A DNA stretch of 64,000 nucleotides from contig JABAKD010000002.1 in NCBI GenBank assembly GCA_012845835.1, positions 26,006,210 to 26,070,209 on the forward strand. The letters run 5' to 3'. Shown here piece after piece: positions 42,795 to 54,875 of the stretch. Below the pieces are notes generated by a model. It saw only the letters and a list, made by a program, of their open reading frames with translations, had not been told where the DNA came from and did no database searches. Within the stretch, counting starts at the first letter, position 1. Each line of letters begins with the position of its first letter. The translations under genes and the position numbers were made by a program. The DNA is from Undaria pinnatifida. Lineage: Eukaryota; Sar; Phaeophyceae; Laminariales; Alariaceae.

Positions 42795-43200
42795 CGCACA
42801 ATTTTCCCGCCCGTCCGCCCCCCCCCCTTTCCCCCCCCCCTCCAACCCCGCTCGCTTTTGATCAAAACCAGGCCCCCACGTCCTTCAAAACTCCGCCCCC
42901 CCCTCACCGGTTATTCGACTTACAGGATTCACTTGATAAACGGATACATTTCCCTCCACAGCTGTCAGATTTTGTCCCCCTCAGAAACGGGTTTTATAGT
43001 TTCCGCGCACAGACTGACTAACATCACCCTGTTGACCCTGATAGCTACGCTGTAGTTGTAAGGGGAGTCGCCGACCTATATCCTTAATGAGGACACACAA
43101 CCCGTAATACGCGCGATCGGAGTATCACACACAGCTTGCAAAGATGAGTTTCGACAAAATCTTCGATCTCACAGCTGGAGTATATTTTCATTTTTTATAG
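42795..43200. repeat. dispersed repeat family C, copy 2
   Basis: Almost identical to 842-1277 from CCAACCCCGCTCGCTTTTG to the T-rich end. Fewer than ten differences are visible over about 350 bp, implying recent movement or duplication. Confidence 0.8.
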
Positions 43201-43489
43201 TAACATTAATAGTTGATACCAGCACTGCACTTGTAGTTGTCAAGTATGAGTACCAAACCATCCCGGCTAAACTTTAGAATGTTGCGAAGTATTCCTGTAT
43301 TTTACCTAGTGACACCTTGGGTATGGTCATACAAAAAGCGCAGAACTGCACTGCAGCAGCTTTTATCCCTCCACGGGTATGTTGAGGCGGATCGGCAGTG
43401 GGCTATTGGCGTACTCAGGAATAATCGGGTATAATTTCTCATCACACGGGTCGGAGGCAGCTGGAGATGTACCTCGCTGAGTACTCGCG

Positions 43490-44070
43490 GCCAACAAGCA
43501 TCGTCAAAATGGGGGGAGGGGAAACCCCGGGTACTCGCGAGTACTTTCGGCTATTTTCGCCGGGTATCCAAGTACCCGTCTAACAGCCGGGTACTCGTGT
43601 ACCCGGGACCTTATTCGACCTTGTTTGACCCAGCAAGTTGCAACGAACAGAGGCTTGGCAACGCAACGGATACATTATTCGACAGGATAATTGTCGATCA
43701 ATTGCAACAACGATTTCAATGCTCCGAAACCGACTACGCGGTCTACTGCCGCATCCTATAAACAATATACGAAGTACCTGGTATCTGATGTAAATATGTG
43801 CGTTCGTACGAGCCACGACAAATAAATCGATAAAGAGAAAACTCGATGCGCGCCGCGCGCCATGATATGCGACTTACTAATAGTCATTCCTCTCACGAGT
43901 GCTATACTACTGCAACTGCTCGCTGGTAGGGCATACAAAGTAGTGCTCAGCAACTACTGCTATGACCTCACCTTACCAAACGTTCACGAAAAGGCACCGC
44001 TGTACGATAGAATAATCAACACTGCTGGTGGTATGTTGTATGTTATATGTACGCAGTCAGTAAATAATCC
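43490..44070. other. no gene recognised
   Basis: Contains GGGTACTCG/CGGGTACC-type short repeats (43530-43610). No supported coding sequence. Confidence 0.4.
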
Positions 44071-44071
44071 T

Positions 44072-44185
44072 TAATGAGGATCCACCCAGTAATACCCGCT
44101 GTCGGAGCATCACACACAGCTTGCAAAGATGAGTTTCGACAAAATCTTCGATCTCACAGCTGGAGTGTATTTTTTATTTTTATAA
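44072..44185. repeat. family C, 3' fragment
   Basis: Matches the conserved 3' end of family C (CTTAATGAGGAT, then GCTTGCAAAGATGAGTTTCG and CTCACAGCTGGAGTGTATT). Confidence 0.7.
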
Positions 44186-44269
44186 CAATACCAGCAGCAA
44201 AAACAGCATACCAGGAAAATGCCAAAAGGATGAAACATCTCCCAACACAAAACTGCAGCTTTCCGCAGG

Positions 44270-44690
44270 AATGGATGCGGTGTTCGTGGAGGCGTTTCGG
44301 AATTCGAATCCAGACTACTCGTGGTATGATATCTGTGTACTACATCGTATTATCTCAGAAACAAAAAGCAGACAACAACAGCGTACCAGGGAAAGACAAC
44401 AAAGCAGCAATAAAGGGTGGAATCTCCGGTCAGGCACAAACGAAAATGCAGCTGTTTGCACAAATGTGATGTTTCGTGGAGGCGTTTCTAAATTCAAATA
44501 CATATCATCACTGGAAGTATGGAGCATGTTGTGTAAGTGAGCTTATCGTACCAGTAACAAACGCCAGACAAAAACAATGCAATACACCAGGGAAACACAA
44601 AAAGGGCGGAAGCTCTTGCAGGGGGGAAACTTTCCCAAAACGAAAATACAGCAGTCTTCCACAGGAATGTGGTGTTTGTGGAGGCGCTTA
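44270..44690. repeat. tandem repeat, about 190-200-bp unit
   Basis: Two and a fraction copies, with the marker GTTCGTGGAGGCGTTTC at 44283, 44469 and (diverged) 44670. Each is preceded by CAGCTTT/CAGCTGTT and followed by AATTCAAAT or AATTCGAAT. No gene. Confidence 0.7.
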
Positions 44691-44699
44691 AGGGTTTGA

Positions 44700-46340
44700 T
44701 TTATGGTCGGGGGAGTTTATCATACGCATGGGCCGCCGACGGGCACCCAGGATGCACATAGCCAGACTCTACTCGACAAAAGAGACAAGACTGCAATAAA
44801 CACGGAAAACAATAAACACGGGCGTGTCGGAGTAAACGAAGGAGAGAGCTGGTCCTTCAGTCGCAGCGTGCCTGGGTAAGGAGGTTCTTACGAGAGCATC
44901 GGCGTAGCAGAAGGCAGCGCGACAATTTTAATCGATCGACTTTCCCACCCGCCCGCCCTGTCGCTTAAGAGGGGGGGGGGACCAGGTTGCAACAAATCTG
45001 TCTCATTGTTGGGATGTGAGGTGTGAGTGTGGTTGTGAAAGCTTTACATAGCCCCACAGGCGAAGATGCGGGGCATACTTGTCGGGTTACGATAGCCTGT
45101 CTCACTAACCTTTCATAATGTGAGTGAGAATGAAGGGCAAATCACGGCAGGTTCAGGTGTTGGCCGCTTGCCAACATTACTCGCAGGTTTCGTTAGGAAA
45201 GCAACCAACGTGCTTGCATTAAAACAACTTATACGAGTATAATATGATCCATAATTCTTGAGCTATACTGGTACTTCGTAGTCTAGACTCAAGAAGCACA
45301 CAGAATTCAAGGATGACAAAAACAGAAAGGAACACCAACTTCCAACACCTGACAAACAACGGTGGTGTGATATGTTATAATGTGGGATGGGTATCCTAGA
45401 GATTGTACGAATACCGCGAACATTATTAACGGGGTGATAAGTTGCCAACCCCGGGGTTTCCAAGGTGAAACACCGAGTACCGGGATACTCGGGTAGCCGC
45501 GAATACTCGGGTTTGTACAACAAACGGGTACACCTCTACGTTGTGGAAATACTAGAATCGTCCGACAGGTTCTAAAATGGGTTTCCAGGAGATTTTGTAA
45601 AAATACTGCCCAGGGGTTGCGATATACGGGATGATAACTTGTGATTCCCGCGGTTTCCAGCGTGAAGCAGCGGGAACCCGGGTACTCGGAGCACCCGGAA
45701 CCCAAATTGCCGGCGGGTACTGAGTGCTGCACTGTGACTAATTTTGGCACGACGGGTAACTGGTACACGCTAGCACCCGGGTTTTGGGTTGAAGGGGTAC
45801 ACGCCGCTACTAACAGTGTAACAGTAGTGGCAGCATTGAACAGTGCATTCAGGTACACTACAACAGAGTACCAGTATACCTGGTACCGGCACAAGTATAC
45901 CGGTATCATGATATTGTTCCCTCATCGGCATAATCTAGTCCATGGTCACAGGGCAGCATACCAGGTACGAGTACCTGGTACTTACTTGCTCCTTCGGACC
46001 CCTGGTCCGTGCTACGAGATACGAGCTGGGCCAGCCTAAAAACGGATAATCAATCCGAAGGTCGTATCTCGCGAACCACTGCAAATTAGAAAGAACTAAA
46101 GACACCGCTGTAATCGGCCAATCATCGTGCGTAGGCAGCGCCACGTGGTGACGTCCTTGGGCGTCATTCAACAAAATGATCAGGGGGTCTGAAAATATAC
46201 TTGTATTTAGTGTGTAATAAACGGGTTTTTGAAACCGTTTATGCGGCGGAACAGCACGTTTTTTTTTCTCCAAGCTGTCAGCTGCAGCTTGTAGCACTCA
46301 GCACTCTGCTGCTGGTAGACACCCTGCGAGTCGCACCACT
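44700..46340. other. no gene recognised
   Basis: Several short repeats built from CCGGGTACTCG and GTACCAGGTAC occur at 45400-45700 and 45880-46010. Open frames over them are repetitive and unmatched. Confidence 0.4.
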
Positions 46341-46349
46341 CGCGACGAC

Positions 46350-46463
46350 ATGGCGTCAAGCGCCAGTGGTGCTCCGGACTGGAAGAAGACCTCGGAGCCT
46401 AGGGTCGACTTCGATAGGAGGGCGGGGAAATGGAGGCTGAGGATGAAATACACGGCAAGCTAA
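46350..46463 (+). CDS. short open frame, possible exon
   Basis: An ATG at 46350 opens 37 codons, including SEPRVDFDRRAGKWRLRMKY, before a TAA. The segment resembles the first strands of an AP2-type DNA-binding domain (pattern of V, FD, GKW, R). A GC donor (ACGGCAAGC, 46452-46460) could end it, but its phase does not fit the next exon at 47576. It could be the 5' part of the Tudor-type gene or chance. Confidence 0.2.
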   Translation: MASSASGAPDWKKTSEPRVDFDRRAGKWRLRMKYTAS

Positions 46464-46744
46464 AAAAAAACCACCATCATCGTGAGATCATCGCATGTCA
46501 GCACTCGCGAGGAGGTGGAAGCAATGGCAACTTGGTGGCGGCTGGGTTAGGAACAGGGAAACAAAGGCAAGAAGGTCAACCCACTCACACAGGTCAACCC
46601 ACCCATACCTCCGGACCAACAGCAAAGCTCAGACTCCCCGCCTACAGCAGAAGCCATGGCTACTCGTACGACTCTTCCGCAAGGCAAGTTCCATTCCGTG
46701 CCGTGTGTTTTTTTTTCCAGTATGTGTTTAATTTTAATTGCGCC

Positions 46745-47560
46745 GCGTGCTGCTTGCGGCTGCTCGACGTTGTCCCTGTTGTCTAGTGAAGCTTGCACTG
46801 TCTGGCAAGATGCCTGTGCGTGCAGCTTTGCGTCGGTACGGTAGTGGGGATCCCCGCATACGTTTTATGTTGCTGCTGCACTGCTGTTTTTGAACCTGCG
46901 TCATAATGGTGCCGGTCCTACACTGCTGTTTGTGATACACCTGCGCCCGTGCAAGCATGGGACGCACTCCCTGCGGTTGGCGGTACTCGTACGTCCTGCT
47001 GCAACGAAAACGTGGTTACCGCATGCATGTGCTGGCTGTATTTTTGTCCGCACAAGCGCTACGAGTACGAGTACTGATGGTGGCAACAATGGTACATAGG
47101 CGCACGCGCCGATAGTGCCGTTGGCTTCACTTCTGTTCTCCTGTTTGACGTTGCCCTTGCTGTCTCACGTAGCTTGCATTGTCCGGCCAGATGTCTACGT
47201 TCAGTTTTTGGCCGGTACAGCAGTGCTGACCGCAGATGTTCATGTTGCTCTTCCACTGCTGTTCTACGTACTCGTGTGAGAATGGTACCGATCCTGCTGC
47301 TTTTTGTGTGATACGTCTACGCCCCTGCAAGCGTGGGAGACTTGACCCACTCTGCGATTGACGGTACTTGTTTACGTGGAAACCACGCCTACGTGCCAGC
47401 CGTGTTTTTGTCCTGACCAGAGCCAGTGGCAACACGTGTCTCAGGTGCACACTGACGCTGCCGTTAGTACAGTATCCGCCTGCATGGCTGTGAGCACGAC
47501 TGCCAGTACGAACAAACGCCTGTACTGTTGATTGACTGTTCCCCGCGTTCTCCCCATCGC
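46745..47560. repeat. tandem duplication, about 380-bp unit
   Basis: Two diverged copies with matching blocks about 380 bp apart: GTTGTCCCTGTTGTCTAG at 46770 against GTTGCCCTTGCTGTCTCAC at 47151, and GTGATACACCTGCGCCCGTG at 46932 against GTGATACGTCTACGCCCCTG at 47310. No coding potential. Confidence 0.75.
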
Positions 47561-47575
47561 TTTCCAACGCGACAG

Positions 47576-50234
47576 GTAAATCTCGCAATAGCTTGCACCG
47601 GCTGAGCGGCGCGCAAGAGAACGAGTTTAAGAGACAACGCCTCGCAGGGGGTAACGTGGCACGTGGGGAATGGATGGCATCGACGGTCCTGAGCGATCGA
47701 GACAAGCGGATCATCTCGCGTGCATGGTTTAGGCGCGACGAGAGTCTGGGGAAGAAGTTCACAGCACGGAGGTTTTATCTCGGGCATCGCATCACCGAGC
47801 TGAAGGCCAGAGTGCAGGCGGACGCGGTACTCATCTTCCGTCTTCGGAAAGGTCTGTTGGGGGACATCACCGAGTTGCTCCATGCCGACGACGAGTGCTC
47901 TGCTGGCGAGAGGGATGGCATGGACGCGGAGGCGGGTGGGCACCTCGCGGGCGCCGACGCACTCCCGCCGGGGGCCAGTGCCACACAGCGCAATCGGTTG
48001 TTCAGTCAAGCGATGTCGGTCATGGAGGTGGTGCAACAACAACGCGACCGGGATCTGCTCCAACTGGGCGAGCTCGAAGATGCCAAGCGAGTCGCCGACA
48101 CCACGGAAGCCACCCCTTCGCTCGCCACCCAGAAAACAGTAGAAGCAAAGGTGTTCAAGCACATGGACGAATCCTCGCGCATTCGGTCCCCTCGCGTGCT
48201 GATACTGCCTTGCGCGCCCTTATGATTTCGTACTTGTGTTCTTTCATGGAGACGCTTTTTGACATATATTGTCAAGTACGACCATGGGGTAGATTTCAGG
48301 CAAGTACGTGAGCTAATGTGATAACATCATCATCATCAGTAGCACTCGTGGGAGAAACTCTCGTATTGATGGCACAGCACCGTTGGTACGTACGGAGGGG
48401 TAGAAATGGGAGGAATTGGTAGAAGTGTCGCGCTCTGACACTTTTTTGTTTGTTACGATCCGTGCCGATGTTTGGTGCCCTAGTGTCACTGGAATACTAC
48501 ACGCGTATAATTATGTCGCCATGAATGGCAACACATCATTTTGGGTGGCCTTTTATCGCGAGCAATTGAACCGCATCGCTCGGGACCTTAATATTAATCT
48601 ACGAGGTACAGATGAGTGCTCGCAGCGTCGCAGTACTACGTGCTGCAAAGGTCTTCCGCCCCTCCCTCAGAATACGCCCGAAAAGAAGGACCCGATAAAC
48701 TGCGATGCCCCGCTCAACTTTGTGAAGTTTGATCTGAAATTTTAACGTCGTATTTAAATTGCATGTACACACAAACGACAAGCGTGCCTTTTTTTTCTTT
48801 TTCTTTTGTTCAAAAGTTATGTCTACTTTTGTATTTTTTTGGATATTTATATTGGTAATATCTCTCGGACTAAAGGAAAAAAAAAAAAAAGCTCGCTTCT
48901 CAATTGTTGGTTAATACATTATAAACATCGTGTTGAAACCTCACGTTCCAATTCGTAATATTGAGCGGGGCATAGTCAATCCACTGATCTAGCCGATTTT
49001 AGGCTGGCCCAGCTCGTACTTAATACCTGGTACCCATCAATATGCCCTCGTCCGGGGACTATTGCTGTAACAGATTAATAAGCAGGAGGTTTGCAGCTTG
49101 GCTGGCCTGATATGTTTTGCATCGCTGTGGTACTGTGAAAAAGCACACGGACAGTACACTCCTCGTAATCATACTCGTAGGGTAGGGTACGGATACCAGA
49201 CAGGTACCGAGCACCTGCGGTCCTGGAGATGCTTTCAACCGCTGCTCAAGACAGAAGAACATATGATATGCCTTGCAATATGATGTCTAGTTTTTCCGTT
49301 TCGTCCTATCCGTTCCATTCGTGTTGCAGCAGTATGTCCCTGACATGCAAACGCGATCGGCCTAGCCTGCCAGCCAATAGAGCTTCCCTAACCACCAGAC
49401 ACCACAGCAGCAGTAGTAGCAAATGAACAATGGCGCGCCTCCTTGCTGCCGGTATGATACTCAGTACGCAACCCTTCCAGCCAAACGAGCCCAACCATAC
49501 CTCTCCAGTCCGTGAGGTTTCCACTGGCTCCCGATGGTGTCTGGAATTTTGAAGGGGCGATTCTTCCGAGTGCAATACGCTGACGGTCTTCAGCACGAAA
49601 ACAACAGCAATCGAGCAAATTGTAATAAACGCCAAGGCTTTCTCGCGGCCCATCTGACCATCAGCGTGCTGTCCAGAGATGGTAGATAGATGTTCTGCCA
49701 GCATGCCGTGCCCTACTTGCTTTCCTGGCCCCTGGTCCCGAAGCAAAATCCTTCACAATTTCATATGAAACCCCTGGTTGACAAAGAAAGCGTTCTAGAG
49801 ATTGATTCACTGCTTGTTGCACAATGCACTGCTGACTCCAGGGTACGCAAACGGTGGACCAGGGCACGAGACATACAGATGTCTAGAAGGAGCAAGTAGG
49901 GAAAGTGACGAATAGAGACAGCAAAACAATATATCCTTTTTTTATTGTTTGAAGAGGAAACACCGCCGTGTGGAACATCTCCAAGTTCCCAAACTTGCTG
50001 TCACGGCAGCAGCAGCAGAAGCAGCGCAGCTCTGTTTGAGTTCCTATTTTCTTGTGCGTGCGCTCGCGAGCGAAGCACAGCCCCTGTGCAGCGCGAAGCA
50101 AACGTGGCGCCTCCTCTGCCCGTCGTTCCACCCGCCGGCGATAACGACGCCGGTGGGCAATGGCTAGAGCAGAGAGTCGCCCCTTCAGTCTCGAACCAGG
50201 CAGCGGAAGGAAACAACCAAAATAACCACCAGGC

Positions 50235-50284
<50 letters not shown>

Positions 50285-53200
50285 CTCAAGACGACTGGAA
50301 CGTCAATAACGAAAACGCTCGGCCGACTACAGCGAACATCTCAGGAGCAGCGTGGGGCGATGGAAACATTCGGCAGCAGGGGACCCACCCCACCATCCAG
50401 AACCCAGAAGCAGCAGGCAGCGGCCGGCGGCCTGAGCAGCAGCAGCAGCGCTTGCAGCAGCGTTTGACACAGGCGCCCGCAGTATTAGCTGATCGCCAGC
50501 AGCAGCAAATGCCATCTTCAGGACGAGCGAGTGACGAGAATCGGGAACAGGGTGCCTCGAGGAACAACGCCCCTACCCCCGACATGGGTTGGGGGGGTGT
50601 TGAAGGGGAGGAGGGTGGGGAAGGGTGGAGACGCCGGCTAGGGGTAGGTTCTAAGCTGGATGTGGAGGATACCGTACGGAGGTGGTGCGAGGCTTCGGTG
50701 ATTGCGGTGGATGAGGCAGGGGCGTCTGTGCTCGTGACCTACACCTACTGGGCACAACAGGTGAGAGCAACACAGCAGTATTTATTTATTTTTTTTACAC
50801 ACATCTACTTTCCAGCTTCTGGACAAGCCGTGGTCACAGATGAAGTCCCTTCTTCCCCCCTGTTCTTGCCTTCATTTTTGATCGCGCATAGGGTTCAGCA
50901 ATCTCATTGCTCGTTGATTTTTCATCGAGTGATGCTAACTCACGCTCTCGCGCTTTCCGCGAGTCAATTTGTGCACAAGAAACAGTCCCCACGAATTTAT
51001 ACCAGGTACTAACTACTGCTGGTACGAAGGTATGATACGGCGATACAATACCACGGTGGTACCAAACAGGTAACGAGACATGAAAGCGCGCTACTGCTGT
51101 TGTTTTGGCTCCTCGTTTCATATACAGTAGCAGGTACCTGATATAAGACAGGCTCCAGTCACCCTGGAGCTGAGAAATACCCCCAAAAAAACACAAACCA
51201 AATGTTTTTCTTTTATCTCTCCTCGCTGGCTGTACGACTTACAGGATATAGATGATAAATGGGTGCATTCCTTCCACAACCGTCAGATTTGTCCCCTTGA
51301 AGGATTTATAGTTTCCGCCCCCAGATTAAGTTGCCCCCGCCCGTCCCCCCCCGCACACCCCGCTCCCTCTTGTTCAAACCCCGGCCCCCACGCCCTTAAA
51401 ATGTCCGCCCTCCTCTCACCGGTTATACGACTTACAGGATACATCTGATAAACTGATGCATTTCCTTCCACAGCTGTCAGATTTTGCCCCCCTCAAAAAC
51501 GGGTTTTATAGCTTCCGCACACAGACTGACTAACATCACCCTGTTGACCCTGACAGCTACACTGTAGTTCCAAGGGGAGTCGCCGACCTATATCCTGAAT
51601 GAGGACACACAACCCGTAATACGCGCGATCGGGGTATCACACACAGCTTGCAAAGATGAGTTTCGACAAAATCTTCGATCTCACTGCTGGAGTGTATTTT
51701 TATTTTAATAATATAGTTCTACATGATTGTTCCAAATTTTTATCTTGTATTCATGGTGGTGTTGTTCTCAAATAAACTCGCATAATCAAGTCCGTGGTCA
51801 CAGGGCAGGCTCCAGTCACTCTGGAGCTGAGAAAACCCCCCGAAAAAACACAAACAAACCAAAGGTCGTTCGTATAAATATCCAGGCCTGGTTGTTGGAA
51901 TATACGGGAGATTCCTAAAAGGCCGCTGCCCCCCCCCCCCGCCCCCTCGCCTGACACACGCCAAAAACAGCCCCCCCCTCCCCCTTCCCCCGCCGCCCCA
52001 TCTAAAATCAAATCTGCTAGAATAATAAGCACTACCAGGCAGGTGATATCACCTCATTACCTATCCAACCTCATTACCTATCCAACCACCCATGCCGTAG
52101 CTCCAATTCATTTATTTCCGCCCCCGCCCCCCCGCCCCCTCCTTCCCCACCACCCGCACCATCGCCTAGACCTAGCGCGTATAGTAAAGTTCCTCCCAGG
52201 TATACATTCATGCGACCTAAAGGGGTTTGATTTCCCCGCCCCTGCCCCCCCCCCCCCCCATCGCCCCCCCCCCTGGTTTTGTTCTCTCCCGCCGCCCCAC
52301 CTTAAATCAAAATCTGCCAGAGTAAGAAACACTACCAGACAGTTGATATCACCTGTAGACACGCCTAAGCTAGGCAAGGTCTACTGACCAGAAAGTATTC
52401 CCCCTTGGCCTGAGGGGGGCTGGCTTACGGCATTCGAAATAGGTAACCACCGCGGTAGAGGCCTTATCGGCCGCTCCACCGGCCGATACGCCGGGAAACG
52501 GCTTCGCGGACGACTGCCCGCGCGAATTCACCCGACCAGTACGTGTTTGGTGCCGCTGCTTATCAGCCATCTCCACCGCGCGCCATGCGACCGCCACCTC
52601 CCGCACAAGATAAAAAACTTCCTGTGGTTTGTCCTTCCAGGCCCCTCTCATTTCGAGCTGATGCTCAACCTTAAGTTTGAACTCGGGGGGATTCAACCCA
52701 GCCACCAGCGCTTTACTAATGACGACTGCAGGACCTTTTTTGTAAGCACCCAGCGTGTCACGGAAAACGCGTTTAGCACTGGGGTTTTCAAAGTACTGTT
52801 CAAGGCGGCTATGGACGGCGTATATCCGATCTACAGCAGTAGGTTCGGACCCCATGGTCACCTGACGGCACACCTCAGCCGCTGCAATAGATGGGTCGAC
52901 AGAATCGTCGGTCCAACATTCTGCGTGCTTCGCAAGCGCCTCGCGTGAGTCGTCTTCCTGTAATTCAGTCCCATCAAAATAAGTCCGCGACAGGCACGAA
53001 CGGATGGACTGACGCAGCAGCTGAGCAACCGACAGCACAGGGCGCGAGATAGACTGTACGTTGTTGCTGAGTTCCATCGCCCGCTCGTTCTCAGCGTATT
53101 GGGTATAGAAGCGGAGCGACGCTGCCTGTGAGAAAACCCGTCCATACTGTGGAGCGCCGGGACCATTTCCCAATATGAGGTCATTCAACCCGATGCGAAC

Positions 53201-54837
53201 CTCACGATCAGCAGACGTGGGGCCCTGCGATCCCCCGCCTTCTGCTGCTGCCGCTCCTCCACGCTGGGAGCGACTTTGGGACATATCCTGCGGCGATCCC
53301 TCGTCATCTATATACGTCTCGGCTCTTCTCTCGATCTTGTATTACCGAGACGCGGCGCAATTCGCAGCTACCCGTAGCTGCTGTATCTATCCTTACCGAA
53401 AAGTCCTTGACTAACTTTAGTGTGTTCACCAGAATTATCGACAATTGTAGACACGCCTAAGCTAGGCAAGGTCTACTGACCAGAAAGTATCCCCCCTTGG
53501 CCTGAGGGAGGCTGGTCGGCGCCATTCAGGTGCTAGGAAAGGAGAGAGAAGTTGTTGCATTAGCTCCGAACACAAAAAAGCAAGCGATCTCAACTTCATA
53601 CCCGAATCCCCATATCAGAATCCAGAAGAGGATAAGTAGAAACCCCTACTACAGTTTTCTTCAGATCTAAATAACGTTCACACACCACATCAGATCCTCA
53701 ACCGTCAATCACCACCAAGAAGATCAACTGTCGTGTCTCTCACCAACACTACACACTCTCTGGTGCTCCACTGTCCACACACCTCACTACGTTCTAGCTA
53801 TCCATGCCGTAGCTCCAATTCATCCCCCCCCTCCCCCCCCCAACGCCCCCTCCTTCCCCATCACCCGCACCATCGCCTAGCACCACGCGTATAGCAAGCT
53901 CCAAACAGATATACATTTATTCGACCTAAAGCTGCTGGAAATTCCACTCCCCCCCCCCCCCCCCCCCTCCCCCTTTCGAACACTCCACCCTCTCCTCACT
54001 GGTTGTACGACTTACAGGATATACATGATAAACTGATGCATTCCTTCCACAACCGTCAGATTTGTCCCCTTAAAGGATTTATAGTTTCCGCGCCCAGATT
54101 AAGTTGCCCCGCCCGTCCCCCCCCACACACCCCGCTCCCTCTTGTTCAAACCCCGGCCCCCACGCCCTTAAAATGTCGGCCCTCCCCTCACCGGTTATAC
54201 GACTTACAGGATACATCTGATGAACTGATGCCTTTCCTTCCATAGCTGTCAGATTTCGTCCCCCTCAAAAACGGGTTTTATAGTTTCCGCGCACAGACTG
54301 ATTAACATCACCCTGTTGACCCTGGTACAAGCTACACTGTAGTTCCAAGGGGAGTCGCCGACCTATATCCTGAATGAGGGCACACACCCAGTAATACGCG
54401 CGGTCGGGCTATTACGCACAGCTTGCAAAGATGAGTTTCGACAAAATCTTCGATCTCACTGCTGGGGTGTATTTTTATTTTTATAATATAAACGATGCAA
54501 TGTGAAGACAGCACACACATTGCTATACCTGGTAGCAAAGGGCAAGAAGCAGTGCTACGTGCAGCACCACGAGCAAGGCGCACTCTACTATTTCTTAGCA
54601 GTACGTACTGCTGCAAGTTAAGAGTCTGCTCGTTTGAAAGTCTACCTGGTCATTTGGTAGTCTACTACTGCTGTACTCGTACGCGTAGTGCGGCTGCAAC
54701 CAGAAGTAAGAAGGGGTATCATGTACAAGGTTCCCCTTCGGGATATGGGTTACGTGAAATCCCGGGGGTTTCGCAAGTTGAAAAGGTACACGCAGGGAAC
54801 ACCCTCGTGGCCCATGTTGGAGCAAAAAGGAGTCATA

Positions 54838-54875
<38 letters not shown>

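Larger units (their letters stand above)
52048..53945 (-). mobile_element. gag-only retroelement with flanking direct repeats
   Basis: About 190 bp at 52048-52235 recur in the same orientation at 53783-53945, sharing CCATGCCGTAGCTCCAATTC and CACCATCGCCTAG. They bracket a minus-strand gag frame. If these are LTRs, the element is about 1.9 kb and resembles TR-GAG-type non-autonomous LTR retrotransposons. No primer-binding site could be assigned with confidence, and family C sequence on both sides may instead explain the flanking repeats. Confidence 0.45.

Noticed and set aside
47464-48162. 232-codon minus-strand frame opposite the Tudor-type gene's first exon
   Set aside because: The plus-strand frame has a better protein-like composition and a splice donor and acceptor in phase with the next exon, so this is judged a shadow.
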